From Crambe crambe (Eukaryota > Porifera > Demospongiae > Poecilosclerida > Crambeidae), in the NCBI GenBank assembly GCA_963924555.1, contig OZ004592.1, forward strand, positions 1,054,001 to 1,118,000: DNA of 64,000 bases, written 5' to 3'. Position numbers and translations under genes: made by a program. A model generated the notes under the pieces. The model was not told the origin of the DNA, made no database searches, and saw only the letters and a program-made list of their open reading frames with translations. How positions within the stretch are numbered: the first letter of the stretch is position 1; each line of letters starts with the position of its first letter. Shown piece by piece: positions 36,758 through 49,148 of this stretch.

Positions 36758-37813
36758 AGTCCTGGATCAAAAACAGCGGGAAAGTAAGCATTCATACCTA
36801 GACATGGGGCTAGTACGTACTTTTGGCGTGGATATCTGTATGAGTACTCGTTTATAAAACCTCACTCGCGAGCGAAGGTTCACGAAGCTTACCTAAAGCT
36901 CACAATGCCCTGTTTGTGAGTTCACTTGAAGTGGGGACGCCTTAGCTAACAGTGTAGGGTGGAATAAAGGTACGTTACACCCTAAGCTCAGCGATAGCTC
37001 CCTGTCTTCTCACCGTACTTCAAGTTCAAAAAAAAAAAAACCCGTTCCACTCGGAACTTCAGCACGGGCAATCTAAAAAAATTTTTGTCATCATTAGATA
37101 ACGAATTCGAGTACAGTGAAACCTACAAAGTACAAAATTGCACCAAAAAAAATTTTTTTTTTTCTTTTTCCTCCTTGTGGCACATCCATTTAGTATGGAG
37201 ATAAGAGTGACAGCTCTGTGTTTCTGTTCAAAGTGCGAGCACTCCTGCATTATCATCTAGATTATGTGCAGTACAAAACCATGCATTCATGCAGTGATAA
37301 TGCGATTTCTATCGTGTAAAATTGACGATAGCTAGCTCCAGCTAAGACTACAGACCTAGTTCGATGGTCTACCGTTCTACATCGCCTTTCACCAGTCTGA
37401 TGCGATTCACAGAAATACATGCATGCGGTATGATATGAATTGATTGAGGAAGCAAAGTTGCAATCAATGAAAATGGGGCGTGGCTTCAGAGGAGCTTGCC
37501 ACGTGTGCAAGCTCTACTATACTCGTACTCGCAGCTGTCATTGTTCTGCATATTAAAAAAAGTTGCAAAGCCGAGTCGACCGTGTTCTTCCTTAGAAACC
37601 TTCAAGTTGATAAAGTACTACCAACGGATTAGACAAGGTAGGTATTCAGCCAATTATAACTTGGGGAATGAAGCAATTTCCAGAAATAAAGATAGGGGTG
37701 CATTATTTAGAGAATTTTATCTATGGCGCCTTAATTCTTTAAGCAGTATGTGTAACCTGCTGTGTGAGCTGTTCAGTCTAGTTTTTTGTGCAGGCAGACA
37801 GTAGCTGGTCAGT
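36758..37813. other. Divergent promoter region between ZMYND8 and TRAM
   Basis: A roughly 1.05 kb gap between divergent genes. It contains an A-run at 37029-37040 and an A/T-run near 37144-37162, plus moderately CG-containing sequence at 36840-37000. The TRAM 5' UTR probably occupies its right end. No gene or repeat was recognised. Confidence 0.55.
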
Positions 37814-39947
37814 ATGTTGAGACGACCGAATAACAAGGAAGGCCCACCTGTTTTCAGCCATGAGTTTATGATCCAAAATCATGCTGACATCATCTCTTGT
37901 ATCTGCATGATAATCTTTATGGGACTCATTCCTCAGGTATGTAAATTGTCTGTTATGAAACTCAGTAATAGCATGCCTTGAATTCAGTTCAGTATAGTAA
38001 TTTTAATAATTAAAGAGTCCTATAGCGAAAAAAAATGTGTATTATTGCATTGGAGTACTAGATGGAGTTTCCTAATTTTTTTATTGTTTCCTATTTTCTC
38101 TTTTGTATACCTTTCATATTGCAGTTTAGCAACCAGATGGCATCCAGTATCATCTTTGTTCAATACAATAAAACCGTTGAACCCAACATATCAACCAAAG
38201 GTAAGAATAAGCCACAAAAAGTAGGAAGTGAAAAAGATGGTCTCTGTTTTTTAATTTTATTAGATTCCCAGAGCACTCGCATTGACAATAAGCCTCTCCC
38301 TGAGATATATTACCAACATGGATATCTGGACTTTCTCAACGCGGCGTTTTATGCCCTAGTCTGGATCATCATACATGCTCTTCTGCAAGAATACATATGG
38401 GAGGTATGTATTGACCACATTGATAAAAGTGTGGGAAATCAGGGAATTCTACAGATGGTATCACCTGACTCTTATTTCTTAGCGTACAGCCAAAAGACTT
38501 CACTTGTCTAAGGCTAAGCTCTCCAAGTACTATGACTCTGGCTGCTTGGTGGCATTCTTCTTCCTTTCCCTCGTCTGGGGAGTTAATTACATCATCAAGG
38601 TAATAGTAAGATGTAAATTATGGAGTGTTGACAATGGTGCCTTTGTCTGCAGGAGAATTTCTTTTGGGAGTGGAATCGTCTATATATCGGCTACCCTCAC
38701 ACTATGATGCGACTTTCCCTCAAGTTTTACATGCTCAACCAGGTTAGTTGGTTAGTTGGTTGTGTGTCTTTGAGTCTGGAGTCTAGTATACACATCATGT
38801 TTGAGTAGTTGTATACCATCTGCTTTCCCTTATAGATGGCTTTCTGGCTCCATTGCTATCCAGAACTTTATTTCATGAAGGCAAAGAAGGTAACTCGTTT
38901 CTTCTCTTTATTCGAACAATCGTGACCAAGTATGCTTAATAGGATAAGATATATTCGAAAATAGTCCTTTACACGTCTTCATTGCTCATGATAGGAGGAG
39001 CCTATGTGGTCAAGTAAGTATAATAATAAGCTTTGATGGTGTGGATTCATAATGTACTTGGCAGACTGCAGCGTTTGGCTCTGATCCTCTTGGTTCTCCA
39101 TTACTCAGTGGAATTTTTATTCCATGCTTGTCGTCTCCTTCATTACCATAACAAGGATAATATCGCTCTTCCAGGGTGAGTGTACATGCCCTTCACTATG
39201 TTTTTGCTAAAGAATAGTGTTGAATTATTACAGAGGAGACCTGCTTGATTTATATATATATATTCTTTATTTTATTTCTTGCATACTTTTTGATTCTTTC
39301 ACCATATGGAATAAGAAAGCAACCTATTAAAAAATTGTTACTATTCTTTCAGTTTCAAGTTGTGGCGGATTCTATTCGTGTTAGTGAGAGTGCTGACGGT
39401 GGTTATTGCTATACTCACCCTCTGGTAAGGGGTTAACAAACATACAAGCACTGGATTGTGGTCATCATTCCTAGTGCAGGTTTGGATTGGGCAAAGTCCA
39501 TGAGCAGCTAAAGAATTCTCCCCCTCCCTCAAAGATTGTTCCTGAGGAGGGAGAAAGCCAAGGGAATGAGACAGCTACCACTGAGGTGGAAAGTGAGGAA
39601 GAGCCGATGAAACTTCCGGTAGACCTAACAGAGCCAATATACAGGTCAGTATTCAAAGCTTAGAATGGATGCATTTGGATGGACAAAGGTTCACTGAACA
39701 TTTTGATTTCATCTGTGCAGGTTGTGTGGTTTAAGTTTCATCTTGCTACTGCAGCTATGGGTGGGTTGGACATTCTTGAGTAGTCAGATGGAGCGAGCAG
39801 GGGCAGTGGAAGGAAAACCAAAACCAAAGACAGGTATGTGTGTGTCTTATACACTAGGCTACTTTATATTTCGTTTATTTAGGAAAGAAAAGGGGTCCAG
39901 GGGACGGAAAGAGAAGTGAAAAAACTGCCAAATCCAAGAATTTGTAG
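37814..39947 (+). CDS. TRAM1: TRAM, translocating chain-associated membrane protein
   Basis: Start MLRRPNNKEGPPVFSHEF at 37814, then QNHADIISCICMIIFMGL, matching the TRAM opening (SHEF-x-x-QNHADI). Later exons give SIIFVQYN, AFYALVWIIIHALLQEY, LSKAKLSKYYDSGCLVAFF, AYPHTMM-like and MAFWLHCYPELYFMKAKK (the family WLH-x-x-PELYF). They continue through LALILLVLHYSVEFLFHACR (TLC-domain core) to a lysine-rich cytosolic tail with an acidic insert, ending at TAG 39945-39947. About eight membrane spans are expected. TRAM sits in the ER membrane next to Sec61 and helps insert weak signal sequences. It is one of the TRAM1/TRAM2-like paralogues; an early-branching animal may have only one. Confidence 0.93.
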
Positions 39948-40283
39948 GGCTAAAATATAATAGGCTGTTTTTCTTATAATACTTTTAGTGACCACACTAC
40001 TGTACTGTATATTATGGAGTTGCGTTATTCTTCCTTCATCTTGTTGAGTATCTTCTACATACACATTGTCAATGCCTTGTTATGTATGTTACAAATGAAG
40101 GCTGTATGGTTTTCTAAACATGCCCCTGCTAATTATAGCTATACCTGTCAGTGGTTAGGGTTAATGGGGGGATTATGCACTCAAAATTCAAAGCTAAATA
40201 CTGTAATGTGGGACCAGAAATGGAAGATGTTCCTTTTCAGGATGTGCTAATAATAATATTAATTTATTCAGTCAGGGGATCGT

Positions 40284-40590
40284 AGCACTCTCTATGTAGG
40301 GCTAAGGATGACGCGGACGGCCGCGCGCGCCGCCTATAGACTAATACAAAAGTGAAATTCTAGTTCCCCCACTTAGACCTAACAAAAGCTACTGTGAATG
40401 ATTATCCAGCCTACTAGAGCCTACTACAATGTGCAGACCAAGTTTCAGGACCAGGGAGCTTATGTAGGGATTGTTGGCTGGATATACAGAACAAAGATTG
40501 ATCCCATTTCCACCCTTCTTATTTCCTTACTTTTTTGAGCAGTGGTCATCCCTACATCTTTTTTCATTTCAAGAAATGATTTTTCCCTTA
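40284..40590. repeat. Interspersed repeat family, copy 1
   Basis: About 300 bp that reappears in two pieces inside gene B. The left part (CTCTATGTAGGG...ATGACGCGGAC, AGACTAATACAAAAGTGAAA) matches 51100-51242. The right part (TATGTAGGGATTGTTGGC to TTTTTCCCTTA) matches 52074-52224, and in inverse orientation 51895-52040. TGTAGGGATGAC-like and GTCATCCCTACA sequences near the two sides are inverted-repeat partners, but homology continues past them, so the true ends are not fixed. No coding capacity. Likely a nonautonomous DNA element. Confidence 0.75.
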
Positions 40591-40719
40591 TGAAACCCTA
40601 GTAATGAATATTATATAACCTTTTAAGGATCATCTAAAAATAACCTTGCCCTATAAGATAGCCCATCTTATCAGTTGTGATCCACAAAGCCAGTTCCTAG
40701 CTGTGAGTTTGGATCATAG

Positions 40720-42102
40720 ATGATGTTGGTGATCAGTACACTACTGTTCCTTTTCTTCACTATACCGTTGGAGGTTAGCTGTACTGGATGTAGTAGTACT
40801 TCTGGTGCTCAAACTCCTATAGGAGGTACTGAATGTGTACTGCTTCAACCTTATTATTCTGTATATCAGTGGGCCACCTGCTTGACAGATGATTACATAA
40901 TGCGTTCAAGTGATGGAGATCATCATTGCCGTAGTGGTCGTGGAACAATATGTTGGTACCAGTGTCAAGTAGAATTGTATGGATTAGACAATGGTCCAGT
41001 ATATGATGATTGCAGATGCTCTGTTGGTAGCACTACACCCTCGCTCCCACCTAATGAAGTTATGCCAACTTTAGCACCATATTGCTTCAGTCCTGGAGGT
41101 ATTGATTGCAGCTGGTATCGAGAATGCTTGGAAGCACGTTACTCATGTGAAGGTACAGCTGATGGCTATGCTATAGAATATGCAGAAAGATACTGCAACC
41201 TCTTCTTGGATAATTACAATGATTTCAGTCCATCTGGTAGATTGTGGATTAATGGAGTTCGAAAATGTCTCCAAGTTGCTTTAGTCCCAACTCTAAGGCC
41301 TTGGGTTCGTAAAACTTGTGCTGATATTAGCAATGATGCTTTTAACAGTCATCCAACATGCTACGTTACCCCAGGATCAGGAGCACCTTCTATATGTAGC
41401 TTATCTTGTGCAGATATCTGGAGAACTTTCTATGTTGTTAATGTTATTGGTGATGCTCTCACTTCTGAACCGCTTAAGACTGGAAAACAGATGTTAGAAG
41501 TTATGGGAAGATGTTTTATTAATGGGGGCGATTGCGTCAATAAATTTGTGACAACTGTGTCATTTATTATACCTGGAATTAGAAACATCCGATCATTTCC
41601 ACTTGCAGTTACAAGAGTAAGTCAATTCATTGCAAGATCCTTAAACTTCAAAGAAAATAGAATTGGCTGGTTTCCCAATTTCAACGCCAATGCCACCAAT
41701 TCGAGACAACGTCGCAATGTGATGATACCAGATATTGACGATGTTATGCTTCTTCTTATTGATTTAAAACTATTGAATATCTCGAATGGTACATCTTCCA
41801 ATTTAGGTGGCCATCAAACTCTCAGTGAAGCCATCACAACTTTTAGAGATGCTGTTAATAATGGATTGCTATCCCGAATTCCAGTCATGTTGAATGACAC
41901 TGAAGTCATTTTAGGAATATCAAGTTTGGAGCAATGTGGCGATGCTTTCTGCAGTAATAACACAAGCACGACCCTACTCGCAACTGCTCCACCACCAACC
42001 GATAATGGTGCATTGAAGTTAGGTCCATCACCTGGAAACCTATTTAATAGTGCAATTTGTATCTTGATAAGCAGTTATTTGTTCAGGGTTCTACATGCAT
42101 AG
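40720..42102 (+). CDS. Secreted Cys-rich protein with RQRR site, possible GPI anchor
   Basis: An intronless 460-residue frame in an intron-rich region. A signal peptide (residues 1-21, MMLVISTLLFLFFTIPLEVS) is followed by a Cys-rich ectodomain. The central block has spacing such as GGIDCSWYRECLEARYSC, YAERYCNLF and RKTCADI, vaguely like stanniocalcin-type disulfide helices. A furin-type RQRR lies at about residue 329. There are several N-glycosylation sequons (NISN, NGTS, NDTE, NNTS). A C-terminal hydrophobic stretch ending SSYLFRVLHA, after a small-residue region, fits a GPI-anchor signal. Family not recognised. The lack of introns may mean retroposition or an old intronless family. Confidence 0.75.
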   Translation: MMLVISTLLFLFFTIPLEVSCTGCSSTSGAQTPIGGTECVLLQPYYSVYQWATCLTDDYIMRSSDGDHHCRSGRGTICWYQCQVELYGLDNGPVYDDCRCSVGSTTPSLPPNEVMPTLAPYCFSPGGIDCSWYRECLEARYSCEGTADGYAIEYAERYCNLFLDNYNDFSPSGRLWINGVRKCLQVALVPTLRPWVRKTCADISNDAFNSHPTCYVTPGSGAPSICSLSCADIWRTFYVVNVIGDALTSEPLKTGKQMLEVMGRCFINGGDCVNKFVTTVSFIIPGIRNIRSFPLAVTRVSQFIARSLNFKENRIGWFPNFNANATNSRQRRNVMIPDIDDVMLLLIDLKLLNISNGTSSNLGGHQTLSEAITTFRDAVNNGLLSRIPVMLNDTEVILGISSLEQCGDAFCSNNTSTTLLATAPPPTDNGALKLGPSPGNLFNSAICILISSYLFRVLHA

Positions 42103-42344
42103 ATGCATGTCTATTATTAGCTAGATATAGTCTAGTGCCCACCTTCTTTTTGTTGTACCTATTCAGTTGTGTTATTACAGTTGTGTTATTACAATGCCCC
42201 TGGCCTGGCCCAAGGAATGACAGGAGTGGGTTATTTTCAGCCATGCAGTAGCTAGTTCTGTAGGTGGTACTGAAGTGTAGATTGTTTCGATCTTGGATGA
42301 TTGTTATTTTGCATTGGGATCTTGCTTTACTATCTTGAAGACCA

Positions 42345-42510
42345 ATATGTGACAGTCGAGGGTAGAAATCAAACTTTATTCACGTTTTAGTCAAAGTTTC
42401 CTTTTGTCATGACTGATGCTTTACAATACAATTTTCTGCCTTTCGAACTTTTTTTTTCAAAAGTAGAAAGCGTGAATAAAGTTTGATTTCTACCCTCGAC
42501 TGTCACATAT
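42345..42510. mobile_element. MITE with 40-bp perfect terminal inverted repeats
   Basis: A 166-bp element whose first and last 40 bp are exact inverted copies. The arms start TATGTGACAGTCGAGGG and run through a CAAACTTTATTCACG segment, leaving an ~86-bp AT-rich middle. TA at both outer edges fits the TA target duplication of Tc1/mariner-type elements. There is no coding capacity, so it needed a transposase in trans. Perfect arms suggest it is young. Confidence 0.85.
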
Positions 42511-43177
42511 GCTTTTATTCAGGGCCATTGATGTATGTTAGCAAGTGTGCATTCACAAGAAAAAAAAAAAGGAGCACAACTAGCCCCTGTTTTTTTTTGT
42601 TTTGTTTTACCTATAGTCAAACTTTATGACTATAATAATTCTTTGAATATCATTAGCTATGTGCATTCCAATAACAAATGAATACATTACTGTATATAAA
42701 TGAATACTTTTGTGACCACACCCACTGGAGCCTAACATTCCAACATAGATACTCCGATTACTAGATTCTAATATTAAACAACAGCATGACTGTAGGTGTG
42801 GCTTATGTGCTTAAATTATGCATAACAGTGAAACTGGCCATAGCTATCCTTATAAGTTACTATAAGATCTCTCATGCAACTTTCTTGTAGCTACTTGAAG
42901 GACCCAGGTTGAAATTAAACTGGCCAAACAAACAAAAAACAAAAACAAAACAAAAACAACAAAAAAAAATGATTCAGTATAATTATAATATTAAAGTTAG
43001 CTATTAAAAATCCATGAACAAGTTTGAATTACCACATTCTGTCAAAGCAGGTTGTGGGCACTGACTAGTAAGTGCTTTATGGCAAGCAGCCTGGCTGATA
43101 CCACCATATTTTTTGCACAAATTTTGGGTAAAAATTGTCTGGTTACATGTGCATTGCTGAATCATATGTAGTGTGAA
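42511..43177. other. Intergenic, low complexity patches
   Basis: Between the MITE and the end of gene A. It has poly-A/T patches (42560-42600, 42930-42970). No coding sequence, RNA gene or repeat was recognised. Confidence 0.55.
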
Positions 43178-46100
43178 CTATAATGCTGTGTTGACTGTAA
43201 TATGAACAAGCTGTGTAGTCCTCCATAGAAAATCTCTGCCAGCATAGAGTGCTTGATCCAGAGGTGTGACGGAACGTGAAGATCCAATTTTCTGTAACTG
43301 GCTGTGGGCCTGTGTCTCATGGATCTAAATAGGATAGCTAAATGAGCTACATGATGTAGATTAGCTATAACTTAATACCTCTTCCTCTGGTGGAAGAGAG
43401 TGTTTCAACTTCTCTAGTAAATACTTGTGCATCATCTTCCTGGTGAATAGACCTTTTGAATAGCTGAGTATGGTATGTTTATACTGCATGTAAGGATGGA
43501 AAAAAAAAAGGAAAAAAAAAGAGTGTCATTTATGCTTCTCAATTACTGGCATAACTATAATACCTCATCCATGATAGTAACATCAGCTTTACTTTCAAGG
43601 AGTAAGTCCACAGTGTCCTGATCTCTGTTTTCAATAGCGAAAAAAAGTGCACTCCATTGAGAATACTATATTATGATGTAACTATAATAATAACTGATCT
43701 TTCAAATTTAGATTAGACTACCTTTTCAGCAATGATATTGACATTAACTTTAACATCTTTTATGAGGTATCTGATCATCTCTTTATTCTGTTGCTTCACA
43801 GCTAATATCAGAGGAGTCATCCCCCACTAAAGTCACGCATAACAACACACTATGTATGCCTTCACCATCTACTTTACTGGTGATAGCTACTCACGTCATC
43901 TTTGATATTGATATCAGCATTAGCAGAGACTATTGATTCCATAGCATTGACCAGATTCTTGTAGCTAGCAATATGCACGGAAGTTACTCCTCCCTGTATA
44001 CATGTGCAATCATAATGTTAATTGTGATATGATATTTTGGTAGAAACCTTTTTCTTCTTGTTGACATCAGCACCAGCTTCAACTAACACTTTGATGACAT
44101 CTGTGTTTCCTTTTTTGCATGCTGTGGTTAATGCAGTCCATGTTCCCTGAGAATAATTACATACTTAAGTTCCTATTATAGCTAATTATGTTTTACTTTG
44201 CTTTGATGGTCAATGGTTGCAGTTTTGGACAGAATCTTCACCAGCTCAGTGCAGCCATCTTGACTGGCCTGCATTAGAGGTGTCCACCCATTCTGTGAAA
44301 ACAGATATTTTATTTCTTGTTGTGCAGACTGAGCATAGTTACATCTGCCTGAAGGTTCACATCAGCTCCTGCGTCAAGCAAACACTCTGCCACTTTCAGA
44401 CGGTTTGCCTCTGCCTCTGGTGATTTGAATCCCTTACCCCTAGATTGTGCTGCCCACATCAAAGCAGACCACCCACGCTGTGTAATATAGTGATGGTATC
44501 AATTGTAATGCTACTCACCATGCATGCCATTATTACCGTTTTGTTGCGCATGTTGACTTCAGTTTTGATAGGATTATTGGGATCCAATAGAGCTTTAATA
44601 ACCTCACATTGTCCTGTTCGGCTAGCCAATATAAGAGGGGTGAAACCATTCTAGAATGAGGAGAAGGATAAAGTTCTATACCATACACAAGTATAATTAT
44701 ATCATAGCCACAACCCACAAGTGCAGCTTTGTTAGGATCTGCTCCATTTTGCAGTAGATACTTTACAATTTCTGTGTGGCCTTCTTGACTTGCCCACATC
44801 AATGGTGTCCATCGTAGCTAGAATAACAATAATGGTGATTCTTAACTATTGAAAGCACACAAAGATAATTATTGTACATGAACTAGTTATAGCCAATAAG
44901 TTACAAACTGAAACTTACCAAGTCAGCTTCTCTATGATTTGGCTTGGCACCCATCTTCAGCAATCTCTCTACCTCTTCATGATTCCCTGCTCTGGCTGCT
45001 TGCACCTATGCATGGTGTGCTAGGCACATCAAACTTGCTGCATGATATAGCAGTCTCACTGTACTCACAAGTTTGGCTTCTTTGGAGAAAGGAGTAATGG
45101 TTTTGCGTATTGCCGATAGTAGTCCTTTACTCTAAATAGAGAGCAGTATCAATGAGAGTTTGGTTCCACAGAGAAGTTTGATTGCTGAGCTCTGACCTAA
45201 GACACTCAGCTATTAGCTACCATAGGACATTGTTGCTTCATACTTCACACTTTACATTATGAGTAATGGGCTGAGATGATACATCTTATAGCACCCATGC
45301 ATGCATGTGCACATGATACACTATTACCTTTGTTACCTTTTGTACTGGTGCTTTCTCTTCTTCAGTACAAGTGCCCCTTTTGTCTGCATCTTCATCATCA
45401 CATGTAGCACTCTCATCTTTAACACATGTAGCACTCTCATCTTTAACACATGTCGTACTCTCATCTTTAACACCAAGTAGTTCCTCCATAATCCTTTGAT
45501 GTCCATTTTTCATGGCAATATTCACAGGCTTATTCCCTTCCTGAAAAAAAAAATGATTGAGAAATCTTCATAGGAGTAAGATAAATCTCTCTATACCTTA
45601 TCTTTGATGTCTATGTCCCTTTCCAACGAAGACAGTTCAATTAAACATTTTACAATTTCCAGATTTCCATTCTCAGCAGCAGCATGAAGAGCTGTAAAAC
45701 CCTTCTCCTATCACATGATATCAATAACTACGATAAGCACATGAACTATTGTGTATGCAACGATAACTACATTTTCCTGAATGGCTGAGTTGGCTCCCAT
45801 ATCCAGTAGATATTTGACGGTCTCGATGTGGTTTGCAGCAGAAGCTGAAATCAGAGCTGTGGATCCAGTCTACATGTACAACCCACCCAGGTAGGTAGGC
45901 TGATGATCAGTTGAACATTAGCTATATATACCTCATCTTGTGCATTCACGTTAGCTCCAGAATCTATTAAAAACTCAATGATGTCCTGATGTCCATGCCC
46001 AGCAGTCATCAGAAGTGCTAATGACTGGATAAATAAATTAAAAAATTTAAAAAAATAAAATAAAAAAGTCAGAATTAATCTTAAGCCTTTCTTTCTCCCT

Positions 46101-48840
46101 TCATAGTAACTTACTTGTATTTCCTTGATATCAATGCCAGGAACTTTCAGTAAGGACTCTATTTCCATCTTCTTACCATTTCTACAAGCATCTGATAGAC
46201 GATGACGAGCCTAAAACATTTTTGTGATCTGATTGTCACCATTATCTGTTAGCAACTTATTTTTCTAAGTTCCCAAGAGTCCTGTGTATAGTTACTAACA
46301 GTTTCAAGCTACTATGTGAGCTCTATACCTTGGACATGTTCAGCTTGGCATGTATTTCTTCATCATATATACATTCTTCATTTATGAGTACCCAGGTGAC
46401 GTGATGTTGAGTAAAAAACTCCTTTGATACTGGACCAATTTCACACATCTTTGATGATATTTCAGAAGATACCAGCCAGTTGATTTCAATGCAACGCTCA
46501 CGAATACTCTGGAGCAAGACAGTTGGTTGATTCAGTCTAAGATAACTGGACATAGATGCCCAAAGATCCTGGATGTATTTTAATGATTTCTCAGTAATAT
46601 TTACATCCATTAACTTTAAACTGAGACTATCAAGGTCAGATTTAAGTTTCATCCCATGGAATCTTCGCTTGTAGTCAGTTGAACAAACAAGTAACTCTTC
46701 AATACTTCTATCATGCAAGAAGTTTAGGATACCAGTGACATTCAAGTAGTTATTGAGATCATCACAATAGTCAGCAAATGCAGCTTCAATTCTCTGATGG
46801 TCTCCCTTCAGTATACACAACATTATATTTCTCAATGGGGAGTAATTCCAAGGATTCAATATCTTGCTCATTCTTGCTTTTTTCAAATAGTCGCGTGCAT
46901 TACTAGCCTCCTTTACCAGTTCAGGAGGGAAGAACTCATTGCTGTAATTGAGAAATCTAGAGAAATCAATCTTTCTCTCCTCTAAAAGTGTAATCATATA
47001 ATCTTCAAGAGATATGAACTTTACTTTGATATCTCCTTCAGTTATACGAAAGATTTGTTTACCTGTATACATCAATAATATTATTATGATAATCCAGGGG
47101 TGTAATGATGACCATGTGGCTGTAAGACCACTGCCAGGGTTCTGTCAAGGAATATTAAAGGTAGGCTACACAGCATGCAAAGCGCAGCATCTAGGGGGAT
47201 CTGGGGCATGCTTCCTGGGAAACTAGTTTTGATTCTCATCTGCTGCAATTTGAGAGGCAAGACCAGGCCACACATGCTTTATTGGTCTGACTTGCCTGAC
47301 TGCTTCGTAAAGTCATCTAAATAATTGTTTAGCAACCATACAAAATCAGTATTATGTTCTGCTAGCCACTCTTTATGAGCATAATTATTGAAATGAAGAG
47401 CCCCTCCCCCCCGATCCATCCCTGTCCTATGGACTCTTCAATACTACTAGCTATACACAAATTATATATTTTTTACTAATCTTGCTCTTTGTTCTTGCAC
47501 GTGGTAACTGTAACTCGTCTGCTGGTGACAAAGGAGATAAGGATCCAGAATCCTGTGAATCGGCTTTAACAAGTTGGAGAGGTGTAATGTTATGACTTGA
47601 CTCAATGAAAATTATTCCATCTTTAATATTTTTTGCAATAACATTTTCATAACTCTTCTCCAGTGCTTCGATCAATTTCCCCCAGCTTGGACTCTGATCT
47701 TGTTGAAACCAAGCACCAATTGTCATATTTTTCATATGATCACCACTTCTACTAAATTTATCTATTTCTGACATCTGTGTAGTTGAAATCCCAAGCTGTA
47801 CTTGAAGATGAGGCAAGTTATCAAGCAACACCTCTTTGATAGCCCTGGAAACATTTTGTCTGGTACACTCAGGTAGTGCAGATCTAGACTGGTTGATGGA
47901 CTCTGATATCACCTCGTAAGAGGAGTCACCACACATATCAGCTAGTGCATGGGGAAATAAATAATAGTTGTAAGATTTATGCAGTAGGTCTCCCCTCCTC
48001 TTTAAATAGGCTAGCTAGCTATAGTATTAAAACCATGCATAGATGTATCGAGATGGTAAAGTGCCTGCACTACAGTATGCTGATGGATATAGACAGTTAC
48101 CTGTAGGTTGAGATTTGCTGATATTTATGGAGTCACGTTCAGGGGTCGAGCGTCCACTATCAACAGGATGTGGACTATTCCCCAAAGCACTGGATAAAAT
48201 ATCTAAGAAAGAAAAAATACTTAACTTCATCCACCTCCCTATCACCCATAGCTACAGATGTAGAGGTATCTACCATATTCACTCTCCAATCTTTTTCGTA
48301 TGTCATCAAAATATGGTTCATCTAGTACAGCAATGAAATCCTTGAAGTGATTGTGGTTGATTGCAACGGCAGCAAGCACATCACTTAATAGATTATTGGC
48401 CTTTTCAGCATTTGAAATGTCTCGTTGCATTTCCTCCATCGTAGATTCTGAAATTAATGATTTACTCCAAAGCTTGCTAGCTAAGGAGTGAACAGACGAC
48501 TTCATAACCTGTGCAAGCTCATGATGGAGTGAGCGAAGAGTCCTGTATTCAACGGAATCAGATCCCTTATCAGGATGATCTGAATTGTAAAATATGCATA
48601 TCATTTGGGATCAACTTTGGCATAATAACAGTCCATTGTATGCATGCTCTCATGCTCTTTTATAATCCACCCCTTGCCTAGCAGCTAGAGCCTTTACTGA
48701 AGAGTAGGATACCAACAATTGATCACTTAGATCAGATATCCACATCTGGTCTAGCCATATATTCACACTTAAATGAGTTAATTAGTAGTACACTACGACT
48801 AGGTGTCCAAATAATTCAGATTCCACTCACCCGCCGCCAT
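43178..48840 (-). CDS. Gene A: CARD-Death-X-ankyrin protein
   Basis: Exon 1 is only 10 bp (48831-48840, ATGGCGGCGG) and joins exon 2 (48274-48579), a CARD-like helical bundle with KANNLLSDVLAAVAINHNH and FIAVLDEPYFDDIRKRL. A Ser/Pro linker exon (~48110-48203) and a Death domain exon (47470-47945, including VQLGISTTQMSEIDKF and SPSWGKLIEALEKSY) follow. The large exon 46323-47063 carries the unnamed X domain with SIRERCIEINWLVSSE. About 14 ankyrin repeats come next, mostly one per exon (e.g. RWTPLMWASQEGHTEIVKYL near 44740-44820). Two tail exons end at TAG 43178-43180. Cytosolic, with no signal peptide or membrane span. Death folds imply homotypic assembly; ankyrins imply partner or ligand binding. 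Exact edges of some exons are estimates. Confidence 0.8.
45401..45472 (-). repeat. In-frame 24-bp coding repeat (VKDESATC x3) in gene A
   Basis: Three tandem 24-bp units encode VKDESTTC, VKDESATC and VKDESATC, extending the end of an ankyrin exon into an acidic cysteine-bearing loop. The period is divisible by three, so the frame is kept. It is a likely length-variable site within the ankyrin array. Confidence 0.85.
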
Positions 48841-49148
48841 CCTCACAAAGTTGAAACACACCACAAAGAGAACTGGGCGGTATACGCTGTGCGGCCAATG
48901 TCCACGCCCCTAGGCCCCAGTGCCGCTGAGCTGCACTCCCCTCTTTTATGTCTGGTTACTAACTATGATAATATTGAGCACACACTTGAGTTAAATTTCT
49001 CATAACTGGTTGTGATGGTTAGATAATTTGAAAACTATTTTTGTATGGTTAGCTATACCTTATAATATGGAAACAATAACTAAAATGATTCACACTTTGT
49101 TTTCCCTATAGCTATCTTGATGGGTCTCAAAATAAATAGCTAGGTCTC

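Noticed and set aside
40295-40556. Complete element bounded by TGTAGGG...CCCTACA inverted repeats
   Set aside because: Homology with the copies at 51-52 kb extends beyond both points, so these are not convincing termini.
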